A stretch of DNA of 64,000 bases from Henricia sp. BOLD:AAB3569 (taxonomy: Eukaryota; Echinodermata; Asteroidea; Spinulosida; Echinasteridae). This document shows positions 34,161 through 45,320 of the stretch, piece after piece. Numbering within the stretch: position 1 is the stretch's first letter; the number at the start of each line of letters is the position of its first letter. A program made the position numbers and the translations under genes. The notes beneath the pieces are model-generated. The model did not search any database, was not told where the DNA came from, and worked only from the letters and a program-made list of their open reading frames with translations. The stretch covers positions 1,426,001 to 1,490,000 of the forward strand of contig JBBELK010000504.1 in NCBI GenBank assembly GCA_037783545.1. Reading direction: 5' to 3'.

Positions 34161-35120
34161 CATTGCCAGTTTTATGCACACTGCACCGGCTGTACCGATC
34201 AAGACTGCACGCACTGGCAACTGGCGCGCCGCGCCTTGCGTGTGCACTAAGTTCTTGACAATCCAGTCAGTATTTCACCCCCAGACGCTGATATAATTAT
34301 CTCAAAACAGATATACAGTAGGTTTATTCTGTATCTGAGCTCTATCTTACCAGGTAATACTTGTGTCAGAAATACAAATTCGCCACGTTTTACGAGTTTG
34401 AAGCGGGCGGCGGGAGCTCCACTCCCCTGCGAAATCCCATTCGTTTGTATACACGATCAAACCATGGAGCTTCCTTTTATAGCTCCATGATCAAACTTGG
34501 CGCTCCTGTGCAGTGTACTAGAAATCCACTGCGCGCAGGAATTGTGGGGGAACCGAAAGGCACACATTCACTAATTCCACTTGACGACAACCAAATTCCA
34601 GTGACTTCAAAATTCCAGTCACTTTAAGACACTGGAATGCACCTTTAACTCTAAAAATAAACCCATACAAAGTGTTGTTGCAATGGGCAGAGGCAAAGAG
34701 GCGGTGCATGTCCGTGTCCAAACTTTGTCGCATCGCTGACATTGATGTATGGGATTGGGGTTCACTGAACGGTGAGGTATAAACTTTATGCAGCTAGGTC
34801 TATGTCTCTACAATTTAAAGAACAGGCATACGCAGGTTCCCTGATCATGTAAAATGAAACAACACAACATGGGATGAAAAATTCGGAAATTTGCATTCTA
34901 TAGATTCGAACTGAGTCAGGAGACACGACTGAACCGTTCAAACGCGTGAATGGTCGGTTATGTTACGCCACTTTTTATACGTGCCGAGGTCCAGTCTTGG
35001 TACCGAGCTTCAGAAGAAGTCTACATGCTCATGCATCACCAAAACGGGCGGTACCAAAGAGTGTCATATATTATGGAGTTCAATGGGCGGTACAATGGCG
35101 CTCGCGCGCCGCGTGGGATA
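34161..35120. other. Intergenic stretch without recognised features
   Basis: A short hairpin-like ACCATGGAGCTTCC / AGCTCCATGATC occurs near 34465. Nothing else is seen. Confidence 0.4.
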
Positions 35121-35124
35121 ACAA

Positions 35125-35195
35125 TTTGCAAAATCGAAAATTCGGATATTCGGTTTTGAAGATGCCGAATAATCGGATTTTTAGATCTCAGTTAC
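35125..35195. repeat. Repeat family P, copy 1
   Basis: ATTCGGATATTCGGTTTTGA and CCGAATAATCGGATTTTTAG are shared with 46010-46085 at lower identity. Confidence 0.55.
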
Positions 35196-35299
35196 TATAC
35201 TCTCAACATTATAAAATACCTTATAGCGTCGCTAACGCATTTTTTGTGAAATTTGCTGGATAAAGCGGCGATTAAGCGGTGTAAAAGAATCTGCTATTA

Positions 35300-35360
35300 T
35301 TTTGTTGGGGTGGGAGGTGGGGTGGGATTGGGAGGGGTGCCGTGGGTGGGGGTGAGGGTT
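35300..35360 (+). repeat. G-rich tract with G-quadruplex potential
   Basis: Successive runs of three to five G (GGGGTGGGAGGTGGGGTGGG and onward). Confidence 0.65.
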
Positions 35361-35462
35361 ACTCGAATATTGGCCACCGGCCGCCTTGACAGGAGGCAGG
35401 TTTTCATATATTTATATAATGTGAAAATAGATCCAGAAAGGCCTACTCGTGACGCACAGTGA

Positions 35463-36065
35463 CAATGTGACTGCCTCCCTGTCATGGCTGCCCCTGCAAA
35501 GGGTCTATTTCAGAGAACTTGACCGTTAAAAAGTAATTCGTGTATAGTCGTAATTAAGAACTCCCACGGCTGTTTCTGGGTGGTGTAGCCACGAAACAAA
35601 AGCAACAAACAAGAACACGAGTAGGGGGTCTCAAGATTTATATTAGGCCTATACCAAAGCGGAGTGCCGAAACGAGGAAGCAAGCGCGTGTATCGAGAAG
35701 CTAGAAGCAAAGACCGAGCCAGCCAACCTTTAATTAAATCTCGGTAACCATCACCCGTCGTGGTGTCGTTGCTCTGTTGAAGGAGCCCTCGCAGACCAGC
35801 CTCACAGGGTCTTGCAGCGACTTGAGGTGAAATGTCTCCTCGTTTTGAAAGAAATATGACGGGGGCAATAACCGAACAATCTGGGGGACGTACCACATCA
35901 CACCTGCGTATTTTGCCAGACATCTGTCTGTCTCCTAGCGTTGGAAGTTATACTCTAACAATGCCACTTGAATTTGATTCATCGATGGGTTATGCAAATA
36001 AACACAGTGCTCTCTTGAAAGTGACAGAATGGGTATGAGTAGGCCTACGTGCGGCCCCAAAAAAA
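35463..36065. other. Intergenic stretch without recognised features
   Basis: A 137-codon minus-strand frame at 35510-35923 shows no family motif. I see nothing else. Confidence 0.35.
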
Positions 36066-36069
36066 CGAA

Positions 36070-36240
36070 TTAGCCTTTTGCACGTTTCGCATGAATAGCG
36101 TCTGGTGTATTGACGTCCATGTACTTGTACACTTAGTATCCACTTGACCAGACTACATTTTTGTTGCTATGTGGTGCACCCGGCAGGTGTGAAGTACATA
36201 ATCAATACCGTGTTCACTGTAGGAGGGAATGCCATAAAAC
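36070..36240. repeat. Interspersed repeat family N, copy
   Basis: TTAGCCTTTTGCACGTTTCG, TATCCACTTGACCAGAC and GTTGCTATGTGGTGCAC are nearly identical to 41222-41402. Confidence 0.8.
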
Positions 36241-36334
36241 AAGTGACGTGTTTCCCTGTGTAGTGCTTTAGCAATGGTCTTCGCAGATTACCAGTGCGCC
36301 CTCTAACGTGTTCGCTATACTTAAAAAAGGCCAA

Positions 36335-36775
36335 TGATTGCTAGTCTGGTTCCCGGACCAAAAAATTCGATCGCTAGACTGATTTTAAGGTCCGGCAACC
36401 GCCAGTATACATAATAATTCGCCATATTAAAACGGGAGGAATTCCTCCTTTTTCCGAAGGTTCCCGAAATTACCCGAATGTACGTCCGGACGTTAATTGT
36501 CGGGTACGATTCGTCAGTGTTTATTTTACGATGATGTAGACAAGGTTTGAATTTGATTGTGGGTGTTATTATGGGCATGTGTTTTATTGGCCAAATATGG
36601 AATAACCCTTTTCAAATTGTTATACACTCGTGCCGTATAGCGTTTAGCGCGCTTGGAAAATTAACGGTTATGCGCTCCTAAAAATAAATGCACGACGTAA
36701 TGTTTAGTGCTATTTTAAACACTACGGTTGCCGGTCCTCATATTTGTGGAATATGTGGAGCGGGAACCAGTCTAA
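36335..36775. mobile_element. TIR element (GTCTGGTTCCCG ends)
   Basis: AGTCTGGTTCCCGGACC at the left and GCGGGAACCAGTCTA at the right, with further inverted GTCCGGCAACCGCCAGTATA / ACTACGGTTGCCGGTCC inside. Confidence 0.7.
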
Positions 36776-36794
36776 ATGATTGCGTCTCCTTAAA

Positions 36795-37140
36795 TAGTCT
36801 GGTACCCGGACCAAAAATTCTTTGACTACACTCTCAGAAATAATGGTTCAAATCTGCACCCTCTCGGGTGCTTATCTTTGATACAATAGCAGCACCCCTA
36901 TAGGAGCAAATGTGCACCATGTGAACATGATTTGCACCTTGAAAGGAGCGAGTCTGCACTTTAGGGGTGCACATATGTTCAAATGGTGCAAATTTGCTCT
37001 CATAGGGGTGCACATTTCCTCCTATAGGGGTGCTGCTATTGTATCACGATAAGCACCCCAATTGCACCCTAATTTCTCAGTGTGTAGACTGAATATTCAG
37101 TCGTTGTATGTGAAATATGTGGGGCGGGAACCAGTCTACT
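36795..37140. mobile_element. Related TIR element carrying a nested palindromic minisatellite
   Basis: The ends are AGTCTGGTACCCGGACC and GGCGGGAACCAGTCTAC, as in the neighbour at 36335. The insert at about 36835-37080 is built of AGGGGTGCACAT / ATGTGCACCCCT-like units and is itself palindromic (TGGTTCAAATCTGCACC near its left end, GATACAATAGCAGCACCCC / GGGGTGCTGCTATTGTATC). Confidence 0.75.
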
Positions 37141-38345
37141 CCTGAAACAGTTTTGTACTGTGACGTGGTTTATAAACTTTTATATAACTTCTTGTATTGG
37201 CAAATTTCTTTTTATCAATTTCTAGTTCAAACTAAATAAGAAAAAATATTGTATTTATTATTTGTTATGCGTCTCCCGCTCCTCGTCAGGTAATAAATAA
37301 GAATTAACAGAAAAATGACCTTCCTTAAATTTATCAGTTTATCTGAACAAGCCTAATCCTTGTTTAAGGTGAAGAACATCAAATGTCATTGAACTTGTTT
37401 TTCTCGGCAAACCGACAAAAATATCCATTTTTAATACAATTGTATTTTCCATGCAAAGTGAAATTGGCCTTGGGTACGGTGCAGAGACAATTTACCTTAA
37501 ACGGTACACTGCCTTCACGAAAATTGGGCCGGCCCAGATCACAAGAAATTGAACAAACAGACCCGCCAGAACGTTGACCGATTTTCCTTTCTTTCCATTT
37601 CCTCACTATATACAATACTTTTAAAAACTGTTGACAACCAAAGTTCTTTGTGGATGACACGTACATTTCTCTTGCATACTTTGATATATAAAGAGAGTGT
37701 AGGCCATGCGATACCGTGGGACAGTCAAATAGGAAAGAGTTTGTTGGCAAACTGGCGCCTAGATATTTGAGTAATTTCTGTCCGATTTTATGAATAAAGG
37801 TGACATCAACCAATATTCCAGTTTTGAAGACCCCCGTGTGTGTGGGTGCGTTGCCTTATGAGAATACTAAGTGGTATTAAACAAGCCGATTGCGTGCAAA
37901 AACTGCCGAATAACCTAGATAGATCTTTGTAATATTAAACACAATGCAATTGTTAAGGATTAAAAGATTATTGATGCTTGTAAATTGGTTTTGGATCAGG
38001 AATACGTATTTTAAAAATGCAACAAAGAAGCCGACGCGGATGTCCTATTGATGTCCTATATCATACTCATTGCTACATAACATACCGCGTGTATCAAAGA
38101 AGTAGACACTCCGAAAAATGTTGATAAATAAATTATGTATTTTTTTTAAAATTAGCTCATACTTTTTGGTAGACATATTATTAGGTTGCAAGCTTTTATC
38201 AACGTCAGATTATGCGTCGCACGCATGAATGAACAGGGGCTAGTTTTGTAAACAAAGGTAAGGTTAAATTAATTTGCGCGGAAAATGGAAGATGCGAAAC
38301 AAAATCAAGGACCATGAAAGGTCAATTTCTTTGCTATAAGTTTTT
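37141..38345. other. Intergenic stretch without supported gene
   Basis: It holds a 144-codon minus-strand frame at 37379-37813 with no recognisable family and no clear partner exon. Most likely chance. Confidence 0.35.
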
Positions 38346-38524
38346 TTGGGAAAGTTTAGCTAGCCTCTTAGTCTTCGTCGTGACCGTCTTTTTTTTCCTG
38401 CACATAACACCAAAGGCTGCTTTGTTTCCCTCAGAAGGGCTACTACTGATCGGTCTCTCCGGGTCGCGCGCCTCCGGGTCATCCCGCTCTACGGCCAAGG
38501 ACAAAAACGTGGAGTTCAGATGTT

Positions 38525-38717
38525 CAGATTTATTTGCTTTATAAAATGGATTACAAGCCAAAATTATACACCAACTTGTGTTCTTCACAAGAGTAGGAGA
38601 ATACCTTTCACTACACACCACTTACGATTTTGGCTGCCAATCCATTTTTGTAAAATAAAGCAAATAAATCATGTGCTAAGCAAATTTATGTGCTTAGCAG
38701 CGCCATGAAATTGGCCC
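38525..38717. mobile_element. GCGCCATGAAATTGGCCCC MITE (family H), copy 1
   Basis: It contains GATTACAAGCCAAAATTATA and CTTAGCAGCGCCATGAAATT. Confidence 0.8.
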
Positions 38718-38755
38718 CTGGACAACCAAAGTCACCCTTCTCAGAGCAGTGATTA

Positions 38756-38985
38756 GGGGCCAATTTCATGGCGCTGCTAAGCACAAACATTTGCTTAGCA
38801 CAGGATTTATTTGCTTTATAAAATGGATTGCAAGCCAGAATTATAAGCCAACTTGTGTTCTTCGCAAGAGTAGGAGAATACCTTTCAATACACATTGGCT
38901 GGCAATCCATTTTTGCAAAATAAAGCAAACAAATCCTGTGCTAAGCAAGTTTTTGTGCTTAACAGCGCCATGAAATTGCCCCCTG
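38756..38985. mobile_element. GGGGCCAATTTCATGGCGCT MITE (family H), copy 2
   Basis: Ends GGGGCCAATTTCATGGCGCT and AGCGCCATGAAATTGCCCCC are inverted. Its body is about 90 percent the same as copy 1. Confidence 0.85.
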
Positions 38986-39079
38986 GCGTGCCTTTGGTGT
39001 TGTGCAAAATCTGTGTGCAGAAAAAAAGACGGTCACATGGAGGACTAATTAGGGGCTAGCTAAACTTTTTTAAAAGGAA

Positions 39080-39200
39080 AAAAATCATGTGGTGTTTGTT
39101 ACCATTGCTATCAACACTTTTAGTCATGTTTTTCTTGTCAACTCATTAAGCAATGTTGAGAATTTAAACAATGGACCCCAAGTAAACATACCATTGATTT
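39080..39200. mobile_element. MITE family I fragment
   Basis: TCATGTGGTGTTTGTTACCA and TTGTCAACTCATTAAG are the complement of words in other family I copies. Confidence 0.6.
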
Positions 39201-39367
39201 TGCACGTATCTAACTGCAAAATATATTATCACTTCATACGAGAAATAGGATGCTTATCAAATCTAATAATTTCACATAAATTATCTTTTTAATTAAATAT
39301 AGAAAAATCAAGCTTTCAGCATAAGTCCTAATAAAATTCAACTGTGCCCATATATTTTGTTGCTTTG

Positions 39368-39614
39368 GGTGGATTCACACTGAACCTTTTTGCACATAAT
39401 TGTCGAAAGCCGCTTTCAGAAAAAAAAGTGTAGAGGGAATTTGTCGTGAAACAACGCACCGAAAACTACAGAATCAACTTGGAAGGAAAGTGTTTTGGGG
39501 ATTCTGTCATTTCCAGTGCCTCGTTTCTCTTAAGTTCCCTCCAGATCAGCTTTTTTATAAAGGCGACATGCATCAAAATTTACGCGCGAGAAAGTTCATG
39601 TGAATCCACCTTTA
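39368..39614. mobile_element. MITE with GGTGGATTCACA termini
   Basis: GGTGGATTCACACTGAAC and GTTCATGTGAATCCACC are inverted at the ends of a 247-base element. Confidence 0.82.
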
Positions 39615-39675
39615 AAACTTGCTGAATCACCGATGGCGTCATTATGTGCGTATTTCAGAAAGCGTCAGGGAACCA

Positions 39676-39840
39676 TGGGCCTGTTTTCGCGGTCATAACC
39701 AGAAACGTGTTTTTGACGTCATCACTTGATCAACCAATGACAGACATAGGTTGCTTACTATACCGAAGCTGGTCATTGGATGAATCAGTAATAACGTCAC
39801 TCTAAATACGCTTCTAGTTATGGTCGCAAAAACAGGCCTC
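39676..39840. mobile_element. MITE with GGCCTGTTTTCGCGG termini
   Basis: GGCCTGTTTTCGCGGTCATA and TATGGTCGCAAAAACAGGCC are inverted at the ends. Arms are about 35 bases. Confidence 0.85.
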
Positions 39841-39954
39841 AGGTGGTTTTGCAGCTCCATGGGAAAATGCATATGTAACAAAGAGCGTAATCATTAGCAC
39901 TTTAACATGTTAATAAAGCTGTATAGGCCGTAATAAAGCTGTATAGGCCGTGAG

Positions 39955-40103
39955 TAGTGTATACTCACAACAAGTTAGGGATATTTTATTGAAGGTATAC
40001 GTACACACCTTGTCACAGGAATAGGTGAAAACAGTCAATTGAAGAAAAAAAATAATTCCAAATTTGACATACCGATATCCCTATAACTTATTGTGAGTAG
40101 TGT
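39955..40103. mobile_element. MITE with TACTCACAACAAGTTAGGG termini
   Basis: TACTCACAACAAGTTAGGGA is the complement of TCCCTATAACTTATTGTGAGTA (last 20 bases compared) at the right end. Confidence 0.85.
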
Positions 40104-40181
40104 ACAATTGTAATGTGCATGGGAAGCTTTTACCATATACTTTACGCTGAACGATTAGCTAAATGACTAACAATCGATGCT

Positions 40182-40925
40182 TAAAGGCCATTGTATCATT
40201 TGCAATGACCCATTTTTGTTTTTCATAAGTTGACAAGAAAAACTTTACTCAAAGTGTTGATAGCAATGGTAACAAACGCCACATGAATTTATTTCCGTCC
40301 AAAATGGTATTTCATGCTGGAAATTGACAACCGAAGGTGGTTTTCTAAATTTTACCTTTTACTTGTACACAAAATCCATATATAAATTTTCATGGGTTTC
40401 TGAAGCATCGATGCATCTAAGTAGCTAAAATTTCTTCAGGCTAGTTTACCAACATTCTTCCTTAGATATGTTACACTCTTATTTCACGAATCTGTAAAAC
40501 GTTTTATCTTGCAAATGATACATAGGGCCTTTAAAAGCCGCAGTATCATTTGCAGATGTTTTTGATGAATTAAAAGAACTATACATGATTGGTAAACTGT
40601 TAAAAGGGGAGTTATTGCCACTCGTGATTAGAAGCCCGTGTTGATAAAACTGCCCTGTATAATTTTCAGCCACATAGGTGCAGTAATGCTTCTGAAAACT
40701 TAAAAAAAATCCATGCATGATTTTTGTGTTGAGTTGAATAATAACAAAAGTATTTCTTTTTTAGAAAACCACCTTCAGTTGTTAATTTCTCCCACAAAAT
40801 ACCATTTTGGACTGAAATAAAATTATGGCGTTTGGTACTATTGTTATTAACACATCTATTAAGGTTTTTCTTGTCAACTCATGAAAAAATCGGGGTCACT
40901 GCAAATGATGTGTTCTACCTTTAAA
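40182..40925. mobile_element. Two family I MITE copies head to head
   Basis: From 40182 the copy runs TTAAAGGCCATTGTATCATT to GATACATAGGGCCTTTAAAA. From 40530 a related copy in the opposite sense ends GGGGTCACTGCAAATGATG near 40910. Both contain AGTTGACAAGAAAAAC or its complement. Confidence 0.75.
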
Positions 40926-41221
40926 ATATGTTAAGAAGAGTCACAGTAAACTAATCCCAAGAAATGTCAGCTCCAGAGATGGAACAGGTTGTTAGAAAAC
41001 TGTGAAAATCCATGCATGTTTTTGAAATGTACCCACGTACTCTCAAAAATGTACATTTTAAAAACCATCTTCAAATACTGTTTTCTTCGAAATGATACCA
41101 TCTCAGGTACAATAACTTCATGGGGTATTTGGTATCATTGCTCTAATCACTTTGAGTAAGATTGTCTGTAATAACTCGCGAAGTGAGATTTTAGGTAATT
41201 GCAAATGATACGATGAGCCTC

Positions 41222-41402
41222 TAATTAGCCTTTTGCGTGTTTCACATAAATTGCATCTGGTGTACTTCCTTTCACATGCACACTTATTATCCACTTGACC
41301 AGACAGGATTTTTGTTGCTATGTGGTGCACGTGGCAGGTATGAAGTACAGAATCAACACCTTGTTCACTGTAGGAGAGAATGTCATAAAGCAACCAGACT
41401 GT
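41222..41402. repeat. Interspersed repeat family N, copy
   Basis: ATTAGCCTTTTGCGTGTTTC, TATCCACTTGACCAGACAGG and TGTTCACTGTAGGAGAGAAT. Confidence 0.8.
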
Positions 41403-41430
41403 TGGTTGCTAGGCAATAGTATACAAATAT

Positions 41431-41582
41431 TGACTGCAATGAGGGGCATGGTTAAGATTATAGGCCCAAGGTGATCTCGAAGCCATGACTATGCCCCGAG
41501 GCGGAAGCCGATGGGCACAGTCATGGATTCAGGATCACCGAGGGCCTATAATCTTAACCATGCCCCTCATTGCAGTCAATAT
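41431..41582. mobile_element. Hairpin element, arms ~65 bases
   Basis: TATTGACTGCAATGAGGGGC, ATGGTTAAGATTATAGGCCC and their complements at 41537-41582. The loop region has CATGACTATGCCC / GGGCACAGTCATG. Confidence 0.88.
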
Positions 41583-41589
41583 TTTTATA

Positions 41590-42266
41590 TATTATATACC
41601 GAATGTGTAGATTTTTGTCATCTGGTTGGTTAAAAGTAACCATACACAGTCACAGTCATGACAGTGGTCCTTCGAGTTTCGAAAGCTGGTCTACGGCGGG
41701 AAAGTTGTAGCATAATCACCTGGTACTTTAGTAGCACATTTCACCTGACACAGTTTTCACTGTAGGCCACTTCTTTTATTTTCTTAAGGACTTCATCATC
41801 TACGACAAAACGACTTCGTCAAGATTCCGCCATTACCGTCCTGCTGAATGTTTACGTGAAGCCCGTAGCTGCATAGTTTGTGCACAGCTTGCTACACACG
41901 TTATGCGCGCGTCCGGAACCCGCGAAATGACTATGCCCACCTGGGGCCAATTTCATAGAGCTGATTAAGCATGAAAAATTGCTTAAACATGAAAAACCTT
42001 GCTTGATAAAATGAGGTTACCAGCAAAATTTTCATGTGATTGTCATGGTAATGAAACAGTCCTCTAACACTGGTCATACACTACTTCTATCAATTCCACT
42101 GGTAACATTCTCTACTGAGCAAGAGTTTTTTGTACACCTCTATGAAATTGGCCCCAGACTATGCCCGGTGGGCATAGTCAGAATTCTACACGCGACGGGT
42201 CCAGCTGATTTAATGCCCCCACTTTTAACCAAGCAGATGACAGGAATCTTCGCATGAGGTATATAA
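41590..42266. mobile_element. TIR element (family O) interrupted by a family H MITE
   Basis: TATACCGAATGTGTAG and GTCATCTGGTTGGTTAAAAG on the left have complements CTTTTAACCAAGCAGATGAC and GAGGTATATA on the right. Bases 41945-42155 are an inserted MITE (GGGGCCAATTTCATAGAGCT to GAAATTGGCCCC). The left half is homologous to 57352-57640. Confidence 0.8.
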
Positions 42267-42517
42267 CGTGCACTATACGTAACAACAGCATACATAGTAT
42301 GGGATTTTCTTAAATTGCACCTCCATTTGAAAGTGAATTCAAGGAGCCGGCCATTATGCAAAAGTTATACGCAAAAGGCCAATTTTAGACATCGACACTA
42401 TTTTTGCAAAAACAATTTTGATGTGTTGCTATTAGGCTGAACGGTTTGTTTTTGAAACAAATGGGTGGCAACCATGAGTTGGCGCATGCGGGAGTGTAAC
42501 CTCAAAAAGGCTAATAG

Positions 42518-42962
42518 ACCTTTATCACGGTGCTTCCATCTTTGTCTTGTTCCCCATAGTACGTGTTGGGTACGATCAGTGCATGTGCGTGACCGCGCGA
42601 TAGCGCGTGTAATCTTCTGTTGTTTTCAGAGAATCACACTGTCCGCGCTGCGCGTTATCGTTTATCACGCTACGCGTGTGTCATTGTGATGCACACAATG
42701 AACATTTTCAACGTGGGACCAGCAAGCCTCACTTTGATTACGTTCATTTTAATAGGGAATAGACTGCCGAAGTGAATACGTCACCTTTTGTTGGTTGCCT
42801 AGGCAATTGGATCTAAACTAAAAATCACTCAACCGGGTCCCAGTGCTTTTCCAATGGTACTTTTCCCGACGGCCATGGTAGTTTAGATCCAAATGCCATG
42901 GCAACGCACGTCACACTTCGGCTGTCTATAAGGGAAGATGGCCGCACCGTGATAAAGGTGAA
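42518..42962. mobile_element. TIR element with nested inner inverted repeat
   Basis: AGACCTTTATCACGGTGC and GCACCGTGATAAAGGT are the outer ends. Inside, about 42762-42935, AGACTGCCGAAGTGAATACG is answered by ACACTTCGGCTGTCT. A fragment of the inner part is at 7140-7200. Confidence 0.8.
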
Positions 42963-43211
42963 TTGAACAATGCCTTTGTGTGAATAAGGTCTATACTTGC
43001 CTTTTGGAAACATGTAATTCAAAATGTCAATCTGTGCGACTATTAGGAAAAAAAACTAAAGAAAAAAGAAACTAGAATAAAGAAAATATAATAAAAAGAG
43101 AGAACTTGATTTCGCTTGTGTCACGGAGAATTAATATAATAGAAAAATATCAAAATGAAAGAACTGAAATACTTGAAGATGACTCGAGTTTGTATTCGCA
43201 TGGTGGCCACT

Positions 43212-43984
43212 GGGTCATTCCATGTCAATTCAACAAGCTTTTGGACCTGACCCTAACAGATTGAAATGAAATTTGGTGTGCTGATTGGACTCCTTGAGAA
43301 ACCATGAGAAGTAAAATTTAATATCATTTGGTCAATTAATTTGAGATACAGGTCAACGAACTTTGACTAATTAGCATGACCTGCTATGTTTGAACAGTTA
43401 TATCTCTAAAAGTAATGGACCTAGAGAGATAAACTTTACATTTTTAAAGCTCTTGAAATGGCCTTCATTTTATAAAATAACATCAAAATTGTATCTAGTA
43501 CCACAAAAAAGTTATGTAAATTTATAACCTTTGCAAAAATGCGTATTTGTCAAAATGCGTAATTGTTTTTAATTTGTTAGCTTAAGATGTAAGGAACATT
43601 TCCAGAAAGATTTGGGATGGGCACTCTTACAGTTTTTAAGTTATGATAATTTTAACTTTGGCTAACATGTAAATAACATGTAACTGTGTATGTACATATT
43701 TAATTTTGATGTGATTTTATAAAATGAAGGCCATTTCAAGAGCTTTAAAATGATGTAAAGTTTATCTCTCTAGGTCCATTACTTTTAGAGCTATAACTGT
43801 CCAAACATAGCAGGTCATGCTAATTAGTCAAAATTCGTTGACCTGTTTCTCAAAAATTAATTGACCAAATGATATAAAATGTTAGTTCTCAGGGTTTCTC
43901 AAGGAGTCCAATCAGCACACCAAATTTCATTTCAATCTGTGAGGGTCAGGTCCAAAAGCTCGTTGAATTGACATGGAATGACCC
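43212..43984. mobile_element. Long foldback element (family C), copy 1
   Basis: The arms of about 270 bases start GGGTCATTCCATGTCAATTC and end with the complement. The centre is TAACATGTAAATAACATGTA-like. CCACT may be the target duplication. Confidence 0.92.
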
Positions 43985-44465
43985 CACTTGCCAATTACTA
44001 GATTGTAAGTATAAATAAATTTGCATTATCGCATTATTTATTAACACACACACACACAAAAATTCTTAATTACACATTACGAAAACATCACCACAATATA
44101 ACTACAGTTCACCAAATTCATTGCTAAGTTGTTGCGCTAACAGCCAATCTATTTAAATATATCTGTTAGTAATAAAATTACTTGCTGAATATTTTAATTT
44201 CAAATCGCTTTATTTTGTGACATTATTTTTTTTTTATATTAATTTTTTTTTAACGCAAACAATTGCGTAACTTGCATTTTCTGTGCACCTTGTACTACAA
44301 AATACTAATGTTTCCCTGAGAAGCGAAATAGATCACCCCTGAATTTCCCAGGGCATCAAAATAGACCCTGGAAAAATAGTTTACTAAGAAAAATACATTG
44401 ACAACATTGACCACTACAAATGGTACCCTAAAACTATCTCTTTTCTACCACAATAAGAATTAATG

Positions 44466-44633
44466 GGTCCAATGTTGGTGTCCCCCGTTACATTTCACAT
44501 CTTGTTTTTGTAAATTCAAGAAAAGTACTTTTCATACAAAATGGTTTAAAAGCCATTTTAATTATTTTTTTAAGAAAAATAACACATATCAGGTGTAACG
44601 GGGGACACTAAATGTCACACTTTTGGACCCCTA
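44466..44633. mobile_element. MITE with GTGTCCCCCGTTACA termini
   Basis: GGTCCAATGTTGGTGTCCCC / CGTTACATTTC on the left and TGTAACGGGGGACAC / TTTTGGACC on the right. Confidence 0.8.
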
Positions 44634-44825
44634 ATTTATAGAACGACCCATATACTAAACTACCCTGATTTACTATGTACTAAGGCCAAAAAAAAAAGAA
44701 CTATGTTTAGCGTAAGTCTCCCAAAAGGATGCAGTGACGCAGCTTCTTTTTTTTGGTAAGTGGATTCGAAGCAATAAAGTCAGGTTGATATAAAGTCAAC
44801 AGCATTTACTGCCGAAAAACCAGCA

Positions 44826-44975
44826 GCCGATTTCACGAAACTTTACGCAATTGCGCAAGTCTACTTACGCCATTACTTGCGCAATAATTGCTAATCAGTA
44901 TGTGGAGGCAAGAGGAGTATTTATGGCGCAAGTGGACTTGTGCAATTGCATAAAGTTTCGTGAAATCGGCTGCAG
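44826..44975. mobile_element. Hairpin MITE with CAGCCGATTTCACGAAAC termini
   Basis: GCAGCCGATTTCACGAAACT and AGTTTCGTGAAATCGGCTGC are perfect inverted ends, with partly paired GCGCAAGT words within. Confidence 0.88.
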
Positions 44976-45145
44976 GGGCATTGTGGCCAAAAGTACCGGG
45001 AAAAGACGGCAACGTTGATGTTGTAATGAAGTTCGAGCCCCGACTGCTGTCAACAGCAGCTTGACAATGCGTGTCTAAGTGCATTGTGTTTTTGAAAAAA
45101 TAAAAAATAAGTGAAGCACGCTAACACTAAACATAGTTATTTTTT

Positions 45146-45172
45146 GGGGGGGGCGGGGGGGAGGGGGGCTAA
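45146..45172 (+). repeat. Poly-G tract with G-quadruplex potential
   Basis: Runs of eight, seven and six G separated by C or A (GGGGGGGCGGGGGGGAGGGG), about 130 bases downstream of the ABHD12 stop codon. Confidence 0.8.
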
Positions 45173-45304
45173 TGTGGATTAGGACACGTCAAACCTTACA
45201 TCTTGCATATAGAGAAGTTAAGAAAAGACACGGCATACTAAAGTTGCATTGCAGTGCATGTCACGATTCAGTCTTGTTTATCTTCTTGGCACATTTCCTG
45301 TGCA

Positions 45305-45320
45305 TCACTTCATGAAATTT
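45305..45320 (-). CDS. ABHD12: ABHD12 terminal coding exon k (NFMK stop)
   Basis: A strong acceptor, CATCTTTTTTGGCAG, is followed by A, which completes AG|A (Arg), then AAT TTC ATG AAG TGA. The result, PDVVRNFMK-stop, aligns with the family C-terminus (R-E-F-L). The 3' UTR follows below 45305. I saw no AATAAA close by. Confidence 0.72.

Larger units (their letters stand above)
38350..39070. mobile_element. TIR element containing two GGGGCCAATTTCAT MITEs
   Basis: Outer ends AAAGTTTAGCTAGCC and GACCGTCTTTTTTTTC have complements at 39018-39070. Inside, two related MITE copies (38525-38717 and 38756-38985) each run from TTTATTTGCTTTATAAAATGG to TGCTAAGCA-type ends. Confidence 0.8.

Noticed and set aside
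37379-37813. 144-codon minus-strand open frame
   Set aside because: No recognisable family, no partner exons, and no splice context that joins it to ABHD12. One possible acceptor (CGGACAG at 37790) would give only RNYSNI-stop.
44833-45084. Alternative ABHD12 last exon reading SSRGSNFITTS
   Set aside because: The acceptor is poor, the sequence runs into a hairpin MITE and does not resemble the family C-terminus. The 45320 acceptor is stronger and gives RNFMK-stop.
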